A program made the position numbers and the translations under genes. This document shows, piece after piece, positions 57,020-64,000 of a DNA stretch of 64,000 nt (position 1 is the first letter of the stretch; each line of letters opens with the position of its first letter). A model generated the notes under the pieces. That model was not told the origin of the DNA and did not search any database. It was given only the letters and a program-made list of their open reading frames with translations. Location of the stretch: NCBI GenBank assembly GCA_020637595.1, contig JACKKE010000014.1, positions 1 through 64,000 of the forward strand. Direction: 5' to 3'. The stretch is from Rhodobacter sp. Lineage in GTDB: Bacteria; Pseudomonadota; Alphaproteobacteria; Rhodobacterales; Rhodobacteraceae.

Positions 57020-57895
57020 ATGGATATCAAGAGCGTGGGCATCGTGGGCGCCGGGCAGATGGGCAACGGCATCGCCCATGTTTTTGCACTGGCGGGGTTT
57101 GACGTTGTCCTCAACGACATCTCGGACGAGGCCCTGTCCAAGGCGCTGGCGCTGATCGACAAGAACCTCGAACGGCAGGTGCAGCGCGGCAAGTCCACCG
57201 CCGAGGACAAGGCGGCAGCGATGGCGCGGATCCGCACCACCACCCGGCTGGCCGATATCGGCCCGACCGACCTGGTGATCGAGGCCGCAACCGAGCGCGA
57301 GATGGTCAAGCAGGCGATCTTTGAGGATTTGCTGCCGCATCTGAAGCCGACGACGATCTTGACGTCGAACACCTCGTCGATCTCGATCACCCGGCTGGCC
57401 AGCCGCACCGACCGGCCGGAACGCTTCATGGGGTTCCACTTTATGAACCCGGTGCCGGTGATGCAGCTGGTCGAGCTGATCCGCGGCATTGCCACCGACG
57501 AAGACACCTATCAGACCCTGCTCGGCGTGGTCGGGAAACTGGGCAAGACGGCTGCCTCGGCCGAGGATTTCCCGGCCTTCATCGTCAACCGCATCCTGAT
57601 GCCGATGATCAACGAGGCGGTCTATACCCTCTATGAGGGCGTGGGCAGCGTCAAATCCATCGACGAATCGCTGAAGCTGGGTGCGAACCACCCGATGGGG
57701 CCGCTGGAGCTGGCCGATTTCATCGGCCTCGACACCTGCCTTGCCATTATGAACGTGTTGCATGACGGGCTGGCGGATACGAAATACCGCCCCTGCCCCT
57801 TGCTGACAAAATACGTCGAAGCCGGCTGGCTGGGCCGCAAGACCAAGCGCGGGTTCTACGATTACCGTGGCGAGGTTCCGGTGCCAACGCGCTGA
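57020..57895 (+). CDS. hbd: 3-hydroxybutyryl-CoA dehydrogenase
   Basis: NAD-dependent 3-hydroxyacyl-CoA dehydrogenase of 291 residues. Rossmann motif GAGQMGNGIAHVFALAG, catalytic region GFHFMNPVPVMQLVELIRG with its His, and LGANHPMGPLELADFIGLD at the C-terminal domain. It oxidises 3-hydroxybutyryl-CoA to acetoacetyl-CoA in butyrate, polyhydroxybutyrate or ethylmalonyl metabolism. AAGGGG is about ten bases before the ATG. It stands alone and is followed by a repeat-rich spacer. Confidence 0.94.
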   Translation: MDIKSVGIVGAGQMGNGIAHVFALAGFDVVLNDISDEALSKALALIDKNLERQVQRGKSTAEDKAAAMARIRTTTRLADIGPTDLVIEAATEREMVKQAIFEDLLPHLKPTTILTSNTSSISITRLASRTDRPERFMGFHFMNPVPVMQLVELIRGIATDEDTYQTLLGVVGKLGKTAASAEDFPAFIVNRILMPMINEAVYTLYEGVGSVKSIDESLKLGANHPMGPLELADFIGLDTCLAIMNVLHDGLADTKYRPCPLLTKYVEAGWLGRKTKRGFYDYRGEVPVPTR

Positions 57896-57911
57896 GCACC
57901 AGCCGCGCGCC

Positions 57912-57983
57912 TTGCGTATTTCAGGCAAGATGAAAGACGCGGTCAGGCCGCCCCTGCCCCTTCATCTTGCCGATCAATACGCC
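57912..57983. repeat. Inverted pair of GCGTATTT...AAGATGAA repeats, second locus
   Basis: A 24 bp unit (57912-57935) and its reverse complement (57961-57983) are 25 bp apart, in the convergent spacer between hbd and the HPr gene. The units are close copies of the pair at 28144-28329. Confidence 0.75.
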
Positions 57984-58001
57984 CTTGGACTCTGCGGGGT
58001 T

Positions 58002-58050
58002 CTCAGGGGCGCGCGCGCCCCTGAGCGGGGGTGCGGGGGCTGGCCCCCGC
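58002..58050. terminator. Two tandem hairpins between convergent hbd and HPr genes
   Basis: A perfect 24 bp palindrome covers 58002-58025 (CTCAGGGG at one end). A second hairpin has a 7 bp stem, 58033-58039 with 58044-58050, and a 4-base loop. The same order of two hairpins next to the inverted repeat pair was seen at 28 kb. Confidence 0.6.
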
Positions 58051-58064
58051 CACGTCCAGGGTCG

Positions 58065-58337
58065 TCAGAACGCCTCGCCGAACCGGTTCGCGACCAGTTT
58101 CGCCAGCGCATCCAGCAGCGCCTCGGCCTGCGCCCCCGAGGTGGCGACGCGGATCTCGGTGCCGCGCGAGGCGGCCAGCATCAACAGACCCATGATCGAA
58201 TCGCCCGATACGCTCATGCCGTCCTTTTCGACCTCGGCGGCGGCGTCGAAACCTTCGACCACCTCGACAAACTTGGCCGAGGCGCGCGCATGCAGGCCTT
58301 TCTCGTTGACGATCTTCAGAACCCGCTCGGCGCTCAC
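58065..58337 (-). CDS. ptsH: HPr-family phosphocarrier of the nitrogen-type PTS
   Basis: A 90-residue HPr. The phosphorylated His is His16 in KGLHARASAKF, and the regulatory site is Ser47 in SVSGDSIMGLLML, the substrate of HprK. No sugar permease is in the window; in alphaproteobacteria this incomplete PTS is regulatory. Its ATG overlaps the EIIA stop by four bases. Confidence 0.95.
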   Translation of the reverse strand: MSAERVLKIVNEKGLHARASAKFVEVVEGFDAAAEVEKDGMSVSGDSIMGLLMLAASRGTEIRVATSGAQAEALLDALAKLVANRFGEAF

Positions 58338-58735
58338 ACCCCGTTCCCCCCGCTGACTTCGATCGAATTGATATATTTGCGCCCGGCCTCCAGTGCCGCG
58401 GTCGCGGCCTCGGGCACACTCAGGTTGCGCGATTTCGCCAGCTTGATCAGCATCGGCAGGTTGGCGCCGTAAAGGATCCGCCGGTTCGATCCGACGCAGG
58501 CCGGCATCGACAGGTTCGAGGGCGAGCCGCCGAACATGTCGACCACCACCAGCACGCCGTCGCCGGTATCGACGGAATCGGCCGCGGCGCGGATTTCGGC
58601 CTGTTTCGAGGCGCGGTTGTGGTCGTATTCGATGGAAATCGCGCGAATGCCGGGTTGATGACCGACGACGTGCTCGACAGCGGCGAGATACTCGCGCGCC
58701 AGTCCACCATGCGCGACGATCACGATTCCGATCAC
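58334..58735 (-). CDS. PTS EIIA component, mannose type
   Basis: 133 residues of the EIIA-Man family, single domain. The active-site His is His9 in VIVAHGGLA. The GTG start at 58735 gives the natural N-terminus MIGIVIVAHGG; a longer version would add unrelated residues. VVVDMFGGSPSNLSM is the typical middle. It would accept phosphate from HPr and act as a sensor output rather than in sugar uptake. It starts 4 bp after the rapZ stop. Confidence 0.92.
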   Translation of the reverse strand: MIGIVIVAHGGLAREYLAAVEHVVGHQPGIRAISIEYDHNRASKQAEIRAAADSVDTGDGVLVVVDMFGGSPSNLSMPACVGSNRRILYGANLPMLIKLAKSRNLSVPEAATAALEAGRKYINSIEVSGGNGV

Positions 58736-58739
58736 GCCC

Positions 58740-59645
58740 TTACCCTTGCTGACTTGCCGACCGGTCAAGGCCGCGTCGTTCCAGTTCCCTGTGCCTCTTT
58801 GACACCCGCCACCCCTGCTGCGCAAGCGTCGCCGCCATTTTTTCCGCCAGTGCGACCGAGCGGTGTTTGCCCCCGGTGCAGCCGAAGGCGATGGTCAGGC
58901 TGGTTTTGCCTTCATCGACAAAGGGTTCCAGAAGAGAGACCACAAGGTCAAGAACCCGCGCGAAAAAATCGGCAAAGCGCGGGTCCGATTCGACATAGGC
59001 GGCGACAGCCGGGTCACGGCCGTCGCGGTCGCGCAGCGCCGCTTCCCAATGCGGATTGGCGAGAAAGCGGCAGTCGAACACCATATCGACCCCGCGCGGC
59101 AAGCCGCGTTTATAGGAAAACGACTGCACCGACAGCGCCAGCGGCGCGCCCGAGGGCGGCGCGAACCAGCGGGCGATCTCGGCGCGCAGGTTGTGCGGCG
59201 TGAGGGTCGAGGTGTCGATCAGCACATCGGCCCGCGCGCGCAGGGGCGCGAGCAGTTCCAGCTCTTCCTCGATGCCGCGTGCGGGGGCATCGTCGGGGCT
59301 GAGCGGGTGGCGGCGGCGGGTTTCCGAATAGCGCCGCACCAGCACGTCGGCATCGCAGTCGAGATAGAGCAGATCGGCCTGCACGCCGGGCATCCGGTGC
59401 AGACGATCGACCAGTTCGATCAGGGACTCGGACGAGAACTCGCGGTTGCGCACGTCCAGGCCCAGCGCCAGCGGGCGCGGCAGCGGCGGGCCATCGAGGA
59501 GGCGCGGGATCAGCGACATCGGCAGGTTGTCGATCGCCTCGAAGCCCAGATCCTCCAGCGTGTTGATCGCCGACGAGCGCCCGGCGCCCGAGGCCCCGGT
59601 CACCAGCACCACTCTGAGCGTTGCTCCGTCCTGCATTGCCGTCAT
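58740..59645 (-). CDS. rapZ: RNase adapter protein RapZ
   Basis: 301 residues. In enterobacteria it presents a small RNA to RNase E and so controls glucosamine-6-phosphate synthase; here the role is unproven. The N-terminal P-loop reads GASGAGRSS: the Walker lysine is replaced by Arg. The C-terminal domain has FGCTGGKHRSVALAEKM, diagnostic of RapZ, and FDCRFLANPHW. Its ATG overlaps the hprK stop by four bases, so it is part of the chvI-chvG-hprK-rapZ-EIIA-HPr run. Confidence 0.95.
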   Translation of the reverse strand: MTAMQDGATLRVVLVTGASGAGRSSAINTLEDLGFEAIDNLPMSLIPRLLDGPPLPRPLALGLDVRNREFSSESLIELVDRLHRMPGVQADLLYLDCDADVLVRRYSETRRRHPLSPDDAPARGIEEELELLAPLRARADVLIDTSTLTPHNLRAEIARWFAPPSGAPLALSVQSFSYKRGLPRGVDMVFDCRFLANPHWEAALRDRDGRDPAVAAYVESDPRFADFFARVLDLVVSLLEPFVDEGKTSLTIAFGCTGGKHRSVALAEKMAATLAQQGWRVSKRHRELERRGLDRSASQQG

Positions 59646-60076
59646 CCCTTGAGTGCCCGGATGTAATGCGCGACGGCGCGCGGAAAAGCCCCGTCGGTGG
59701 CGGCGGGCAGGCAGGGCAATGACAATCCGGTGAGGGGGCCCGCGAGGGGGCGCATTTCCGGGTCCGGCAGGCGACGGGCAGGCGGCAGGTCGAGGTCGAG
59801 CGCCAACACCAGCCGCGCCAGCCGCCGATAGGCCATCGTCAACAGACCCAGGCCGCGCACCTCGATCATCCCGGCGATAGAGCGCGGCGCGCGGGCATAG
59901 ACGGCGTCGCCCTGCGCGGTCAGCAACACCTGGTCGTCGGCCACCAGCTGCGCGCCCGCGTCGATCAGCGCCAGCGCCAGCCGTGACTTGCCGGCGCCGC
60001 TGCGCCCCAGGATCAGGATGCCCCCCTCGGGGCCAAAGGCGACCGCCGAAGCGTGGTGATTGGCCGCCGCGCTCAC
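59642..60076 (-). CDS. hprK: HPr kinase, short alphaproteobacterial form
   Basis: 144 residues, against about 310 in Firmicutes: only the C-terminal kinase domain is present. Walker A is GRSGAGKSRLAL; the acidic VADDQVLL motif follows. It is expected to phosphorylate the Ser of HPr. The GTG start at 60076 overlaps the chvG stop (GTGA), so the start is well supported. The N-terminal domain found in Gram-positive HprK is absent, as in other alphaproteobacteria. Confidence 0.93.
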   Translation of the reverse strand: MSAAANHHASAVAFGPEGGILILGRSGAGKSRLALALIDAGAQLVADDQVLLTAQGDAVYARAPRSIAGMIEVRGLGLLTMAYRRLARLVLALDLDLPPARRLPDPEMRPLAGPLTGLSLPCLPAATDGAFPRAVAHYIRALKG

Positions 60077-61794
60077 AGCGGCAGACCGACCACGAAGCGT
60101 GCGCCCAGCGGAGGCGAGTTGCGGTCGGCCTGGGTGGGGCGGATGTTCTCGGCCCAGATCACCCCGCCGTGGGCCTCGATGATCTGCTTGGAAATCGCCA
60201 GGCCCAGGCCCGAATGGTTGCCGAACTGGTCCTGCGGGCGTTCCGAATAGAAGCGTTTGAAGACCTTGGTCAACGCGGCCTCGGGGATGCCGGGGCCGGT
60301 GTCCTCGACCACCACCAGCACGCGGTTCTCGCGCTTGCGCGCCCAGATGCGCACCGCGTCGCCCTCGCCGCAGAAGCTGATGGCATTGGTAATCAGGTTG
60401 ACGAAAACCTGCGCCAGGCGCGCCTCGAGCCCCTGGATCAGAATCGGCTCGCGCGGGAGTTCGGCGATGAACTCGACGCCCTTGGCCTCGGCCTCCTGCG
60501 CGAGGTGCTGGCTGAGGTTGTCCAGCGTCTTGCACAGGTTGAAGGTCTCTTCCTCTTCCTTGACCAGCTCGCTGTCGAGGCGCGAGGCGTTCGAGGTGTC
60601 GGAAATCAGCCGGTCGAGGCGGCGCACGTCGTGTTCGATCACGTCGAGCAGGCGGTTGACCTGATCCTCACGCTTGGCCACGCGCAGCGTGCCGACGGCG
60701 GACCGCAGGCTGGCCAGCGGGTTCTTGATCTCATGCGCAACATCAGCGGCGAATTGTTCGTTGGCGTCGATCCGGTCATAGAGCGCCGAAACCATGCCGC
60801 GCATCGCCGCAGACAGGCGCCCGATCTCGTCGGGGCGGCCGGTCAGGTCGGGGATGCGCACACGGCCCGGGGACAGGCGGCGGGCGTTCTTGTCGCGGCC
60901 CAGTTCGGCGGCGGTGGCGAGGTCCGACAGCGGGTTGGCGATGGTCGAGGCCAGCACCAGGCTGAGGCCCACCGACACCACCAGCGCGACGACGAACATC
61001 TGCAGCACCTGCTCGCGCTCGCCGCGCAGGGTGCGTTCGATCGCCTCGGGGATCTGCTGCATGACGATCGCGCCGACCACCGTGCCATTGCGGAACACCG
61101 GCGCAGCGGCCAGCATGCGGAAGCCGCCGTCAAGACGCAACACCCGGCTGGAGGAATGGCCCGACATGGCATCCGTGTGGAGTTCGGCCAGCAGCGTCGC
61201 CGGGTCGGGCTGCGGCGAGCGGTCGCCGGGCACCAGGCTGGACAGCCCCGACCAGATCGCATCCAGCGTGTCGGAAATGATCGTGCGCTGCGGCTCGGCC
61301 ATCAATTGCTGGATCGGCGTCGAGACCCGGGCGTTCTGGCCGCGCCGGGCGTCCTCGATGGCGCCCGAAGCATCGAGCAGCAGCACCTCGGTTTCCGCGT
61401 TCAGGGTCAGCGCGCCGATCACGTTGGCCCGGGCGGCGATGGCGGCCGGCGCATCATAGCTGCGCCCGCCGTCGGGCAGGTCAGGCAGGGTGCCGATGAT
61501 ATCCGCGATCCCCTCGGCCTGGGCGATCAGCGCCACCTCATGCTGGCGGGCCAAGGTGTCGCGGAAGGGATTGGTGAACAGCACGCCGGCGACCAGCAGA
61601 ACCAGCGCCAGCATGTTGAACAGGATGATCTTGCGCGCCAGGGGCGAATGAAAGATCGACAACAGGCCGCGCCGCGCACGGTCGATGCGCACTTCGGTGT
61701 CGACCGCGGTCTGCGGCCGCACCCAGTCGTCCCCAAGCACCACCTCGCCGCCCGGCGCGCCTGTCTCTGCGTTCACGTTTGCCCCTACCGCCAT
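60073..61794 (-). CDS. chvG: Sensor histidine kinase ChvG
   Basis: 573 residues, inner membrane. Two membrane helices (about 55-75 and 264-285) flank a periplasmic sensor domain. A HAMP region follows, then His354 in FAADVAHEIKNPLASLRSA. The ATPase motifs NLITNAI, EDTGPGIPE, FYSERP and SGLGLAISKQI are complete. In other alphaproteobacteria ChvG senses low pH or envelope stress and controls symbiosis, virulence or cell-envelope genes. The ATG is 28 bp after chvI. Confidence 0.94.
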   Translation of the reverse strand: MAVGANVNAETGAPGGEVVLGDDWVRPQTAVDTEVRIDRARRGLLSIFHSPLARKIILFNMLALVLLVAGVLFTNPFRDTLARQHEVALIAQAEGIADIIGTLPDLPDGGRSYDAPAAIAARANVIGALTLNAETEVLLLDASGAIEDARRGQNARVSTPIQQLMAEPQRTIISDTLDAIWSGLSSLVPGDRSPQPDPATLLAELHTDAMSGHSSSRVLRLDGGFRMLAAAPVFRNGTVVGAIVMQQIPEAIERTLRGEREQVLQMFVVALVVSVGLSLVLASTIANPLSDLATAAELGRDKNARRLSPGRVRIPDLTGRPDEIGRLSAAMRGMVSALYDRIDANEQFAADVAHEIKNPLASLRSAVGTLRVAKREDQVNRLLDVIEHDVRRLDRLISDTSNASRLDSELVKEEEETFNLCKTLDNLSQHLAQEAEAKGVEFIAELPREPILIQGLEARLAQVFVNLITNAISFCGEGDAVRIWARKRENRVLVVVEDTGPGIPEAALTKVFKRFYSERPQDQFGNHSGLGLAISKQIIEAHGGVIWAENIRPTQADRNSPPLGARFVVGLPL

Positions 61795-61822
61795 TCTTGT
61801 TGTCGCGGGCTATGACCTGACG

Positions 61823-62524
61823 TCAGGCCTCGTTGTATTTATAGCCGATCCCGTAAAGCGTTTCGATCGACGAGAATTCGGAATCGACGCTGCGCATCTT
61901 CTTGCGCAGGCGCTTGATGTGGCTGTCGATGGTGCGATCGTCGACATAGACCTGATCGTCATAGGCCACGTCCATCAGCTGATCGCGGCTTTTGACAAAG
62001 CCGGGACGCTGCGCCAGCGCCTGCAGCAACAGGAATTCGGTGACCGTCAGCGTCACCTCGTCGCCCTTCCAGGTCACCGCGTGGCGCAGCGGATCCATCG
62101 TCAGCGACCCGCGCACCATGACCTTGGTGTCCTCGGTGGTGCCGACCTCGTTGGTTTCCATCGCCTGCTGGCGACGCAGCAGCGAGCGGATCCGTTCGAT
62201 CAGCAGGCGCTGCGAGAAGGGTTTCTTGACATAGTCGTCGGCGCCCATGCGCAGACCCAGAACCTCGTCGATCTCGTCATCCTTGGAGGTCAGGAAGATC
62301 ACCGGCATCTGGGTCTTCTGGCGCAGCCGCTGCAGCAGCTCCATCCCGTCCATCCGCGGCATCTTGATATCGAGAACCGCCATGTCCGGCAGGCGGCGGT
62401 TGAACGCCTCCAGCGCCGACTGGCCGTCGTTGTATGTTTCCACCTCGAAACCCTCGGCCTCGAGCGAGATCGAAACAGACGTCAGAATATTCCTGTCGTC
62501 ATCGACAAGTGCGATCTTTGACAT
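61823..62524 (-). CDS. chvI: Response regulator ChvI
   Basis: 233 residues. Receiver 1-120 with Asp52 in MAVLDIKMPRMDG and Lys in VKKPF; OmpR/PhoB winged helix in the C-terminal half (RDQLMDVAYDDQVYVDDRTID, HIKRLRKKM). It heads the minus-strand run chvI-chvG-hprK-rapZ-EIIA-HPr and is divergent from pckA, as in many alphaproteobacteria. Confidence 0.95.
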   Translation of the reverse strand: MSKIALVDDDRNILTSVSISLEAEGFEVETYNDGQSALEAFNRRLPDMAVLDIKMPRMDGMELLQRLRQKTQMPVIFLTSKDDEIDEVLGLRMGADDYVKKPFSQRLLIERIRSLLRRQQAMETNEVGTTEDTKVMVRGSLTMDPLRHAVTWKGDEVTLTVTEFLLLQALAQRPGFVKSRDQLMDVAYDDQVYVDDRTIDSHIKRLRKKMRSVDSEFSSIETLYGIGYKYNEA

Positions 62525-62867
62525 ATGCCTGTCCTTGTAAGCTGCTCATTGGTCTTTTTTTGTGAACATTCTTAGGTTTTCCACGCTGAGAATCAACCGA
62601 ATAGTCAACAAGACCCGGCGAATCGGCCTGAAATTACGCCCTTGCGCATGAATATTTCGCTTACGGCGATCACGGTTTCGTATCGGCTGCGACAGTTTGC
62701 GTTAACACGTCGATGATATCGCTAACCGCGCAAATGCGTCCTGTTCTACCAACAAAACGCCATGATATAGCCCGGGTAACGGTTGAGGAGACCGGACGCC
62801 AAGCCTCCCTAGGCAGGGGGCGGGTTTGGTTTTTGCAAAGCCAAGCGGCAGGCCAAGGAGCGAGAGC
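62525..62867. promoter_or_regulatory. Divergent control region chvI / pckA
   Basis: A 343 bp gene-free spacer. TTTGCAAA at 62832-62839 stands 29 bp before the pckA ATG, the same octamer as ahead of prpE. Its first 60 bp, next to chvI, are relatively AT-rich. CCTCCCTAGGCAGGGGG is a short imperfect dyad at about 62806. Confidence 0.5.
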
Positions 62868-64000
62868 ATGACTGCAGGACACGTCAATCCCAAACAGCGG
62901 CTGGAGGACCAGGGCATCACCGGTCTGAATTCGGTGGCCTACAACTACATCGAGCCGGCGCTGATCCAGGCCGCCGTCGCGCGCGGCGAAGGCACGCTGG
63001 GCAAGGGTGGCGCGTTCCTCGTGACGACCGGCCAGTTCACCGGCCGCTCGCCCAAGGACAAGCACGTCGTCCGCACCCCGCTGGTGGAAAACACCATCTG
63101 GTGGGAAAACAACCGCCCGATGGACCCCGAGGCCTTTGACCGCCTGCACGCCGACATGCTGGAGCACATGAAGGGCCGCGACTATTTCGTGCAGGATCTC
63201 TACGGCGGCGCTGATCCGTCCTATCGCCTGGACGTCCGCGTCGTGACCGAACTGGCCTGGCATGGCCTGTTCATCCGCCACCTGCTGCGCCGTCCCGCCC
63301 GTGAAGAGCTGAACACCTTTGTCCCCGAGTGGACGATCATCAACTGCCCGTCGTTCAAGGCCGATCCCTCGCGTCACGGTTGCCGCACCGAGACCGTGAT
63401 CACGATGAACTTCGACAAGAAGCTGATCCTGATCGCCAACACCGCCTATGCCGGCGAGAACAAGAAGTCGGTGTTCACCCTGCTGAACTACCTGCTGCCG
63501 GAAAAAGGCGTGATGCCGATGCACTGCTCGGCCAACCACGCGATCGGCAACCCCGATGATGCGGCGATCTTCTTCGGCCTGTCGGGCACCGGCAAGACCA
63601 CGCTGTCGGCCGATCCGGGCCGCACGCTGATCGGTGACGACGAGCACGGCTGGTCGGACCACGGCGTCTTCAACTTCGAAGGCGGCTGCTACGCCAAGAC
63701 GATCAACCTCTCGGCCGAGGCCGAGCCGGAGATCTATGGCACCACCTCGAAGTTCGGCACCGTCGTCGAGAACATGGTCTATGACCCCGAGACCCTGGAT
63801 CTTGATTTCGAAGACAGCAGCCTGACCGAGAACATGCGCTGCGCCTACCCGCTCGAATACATCTCGAACGCGTCGGACACCGGCATGGGCGGCGCGCCCA
63901 AGAACGTGATCCTGCTGACCTGCGACGCTTACGGCGTGTTGCCGCCGATCGCGCGGCTGACCCCGGCGCAGGCGATGTATCACTTCCTGTCGGGCTTCAC
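62868..64000 (+). CDS. pckA: Phosphoenolpyruvate carboxykinase (ATP), 3' truncated by window edge
   Basis: The first 377 residues are in the window; the whole enzyme is about 530. It converts oxaloacetate and ATP to PEP, the entry to gluconeogenesis. The P-loop GLSGTGKTTLSADPGR, the kinase-2 motif LIGDDEHGWSDHGVFNFEGG and the substrate segment FTGRSPKDKHVV are present. It starts with ATG 62868, AAGGAG ten bases before. It is divergent from chvI-chvG and has a TTTGCAAA octamer in its 5' region. Confidence 0.95.
   Translation, partial: MTAGHVNPKQRLEDQGITGLNSVAYNYIEPALIQAAVARGEGTLGKGGAFLVTTGQFTGRSPKDKHVVRTPLVENTIWWENNRPMDPEAFDRLHADMLEHMKGRDYFVQDLYGGADPSYRLDVRVVTELAWHGLFIRHLLRRPAREELNTFVPEWTIINCPSFKADPSRHGCRTETVITMNFDKKLILIANTAYAGENKKSVFTLLNYLLPEKGVMPMHCSANHAIGNPDDAAIFFGLSGTGKTTLSADPGRTLIGDDEHGWSDHGVFNFEGGCYAKTINLSAEAEPEIYGTTSKFGTVVENMVYDPETLDLDFEDSSLTENMRCAYPLEYISNASDTGMGGAPKNVILLTCDAYGVLPPIARLTPAQAMYHFLSGF

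Noticed and set aside
61816..61827. 12 bp palindrome CCTGACGTCAGG at the end of chvI
   Set aside because: It overlaps the chvI stop codon and the short gap to chvG; probably a chance result in GC-rich DNA.

Overview
The window reads as chromosomal DNA of an alphaproteobacterium, most likely a member of the Rhodobacteraceae (family level inferred; species not resolved). Supporting signs are the high GC content (roughly two thirds by eye), the pckA / chvI-chvG-hprK-EIIA-HPr block with rapZ embedded, a ybgC-tolQRAB-pal-tilS-ftsH block, a Hint-domain protein, and many stop/start overlaps (ATGA, TGATG). Almost all of it is ordinary housekeeping and catabolic sequence. I see no rRNA, tRNA, CRISPR array, insertion sequence, prophage or integrative element.

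Layout. 0-3.3 kb: the end of a Flp/Tad pilus prepilin peptidase gene, an AAA+ ATPase, a membrane-anchored LytTR protein and a thioesterase. 3.3-9 kb: a one-carbon folate cluster (folD, fhs, glyA) with a divergent LysR regulator, then a MOSC protein. 9-17.2 kb: the cell-envelope block ybgC-tolQ-tolR-tolA-tolB-pal-tilS-ftsH, all on the minus strand; ftsH carries three indels within 115 bp and no cpoB/ybgF follows pal. 17.3-19.8 kb: a secreted seven-repeat RCC1 protein and small unknowns. 19.8-22.7 kb: a minus-strand operon of two hotdog thioesterases, a MATE exporter and an unknown. 22.8-33 kb: two MerR regulators and a large beta-oxidation operon (two acyl-CoA dehydrogenases, GFA protein, GST, thiolase, cupin, FadB). 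33-38.9 kb: Hint protein, EamA transporter, acyl-CoA synthetase, two envelope-type unknowns. 38.9-43.5 kb: the nucleoside salvage operon cdd-deoA-deoB-add-upp. 43.5-50.7 kb: a glyoxalase/double-cupin fusion, malic enzyme, a convergent pair of secreted paralogues, and propionyl-CoA synthetase. 50.8-57.9 kb: Hpt plus sigma-54 response regulator (LuxU/LuxO-like), SDR, HIG1-like protein, cobalamin adenosyltransferase, etfBA, an unknown and 3-hydroxybutyryl-CoA dehydrogenase. 58-64 kb: HPr, EIIA, RapZ, HprK, ChvG, ChvI and the 5' part of pckA.

The genes fit a heterotroph that lives on organic acids, fatty acids and nucleosides. The acyl-CoA dehydrogenases pass electrons to EtfAB; thiolase, FadB and Hbd complete acyl-CoA oxidation; PrpE activates propionate; the cobalamin adenosyltransferase could support methylmalonyl-CoA mutase; malic enzyme and PckA link the TCA cycle to pyruvate/PEP. 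Folate one-carbon enzymes and nucleoside salvage complete the metabolic content.

The least explained items are the convergent secreted paralogues, the ftsH indel cluster, the TTTGCAAA motifs ahead of prpE and pckA, and two families of intergenic palindromic repeats. No clearly new multi-gene system stands out.
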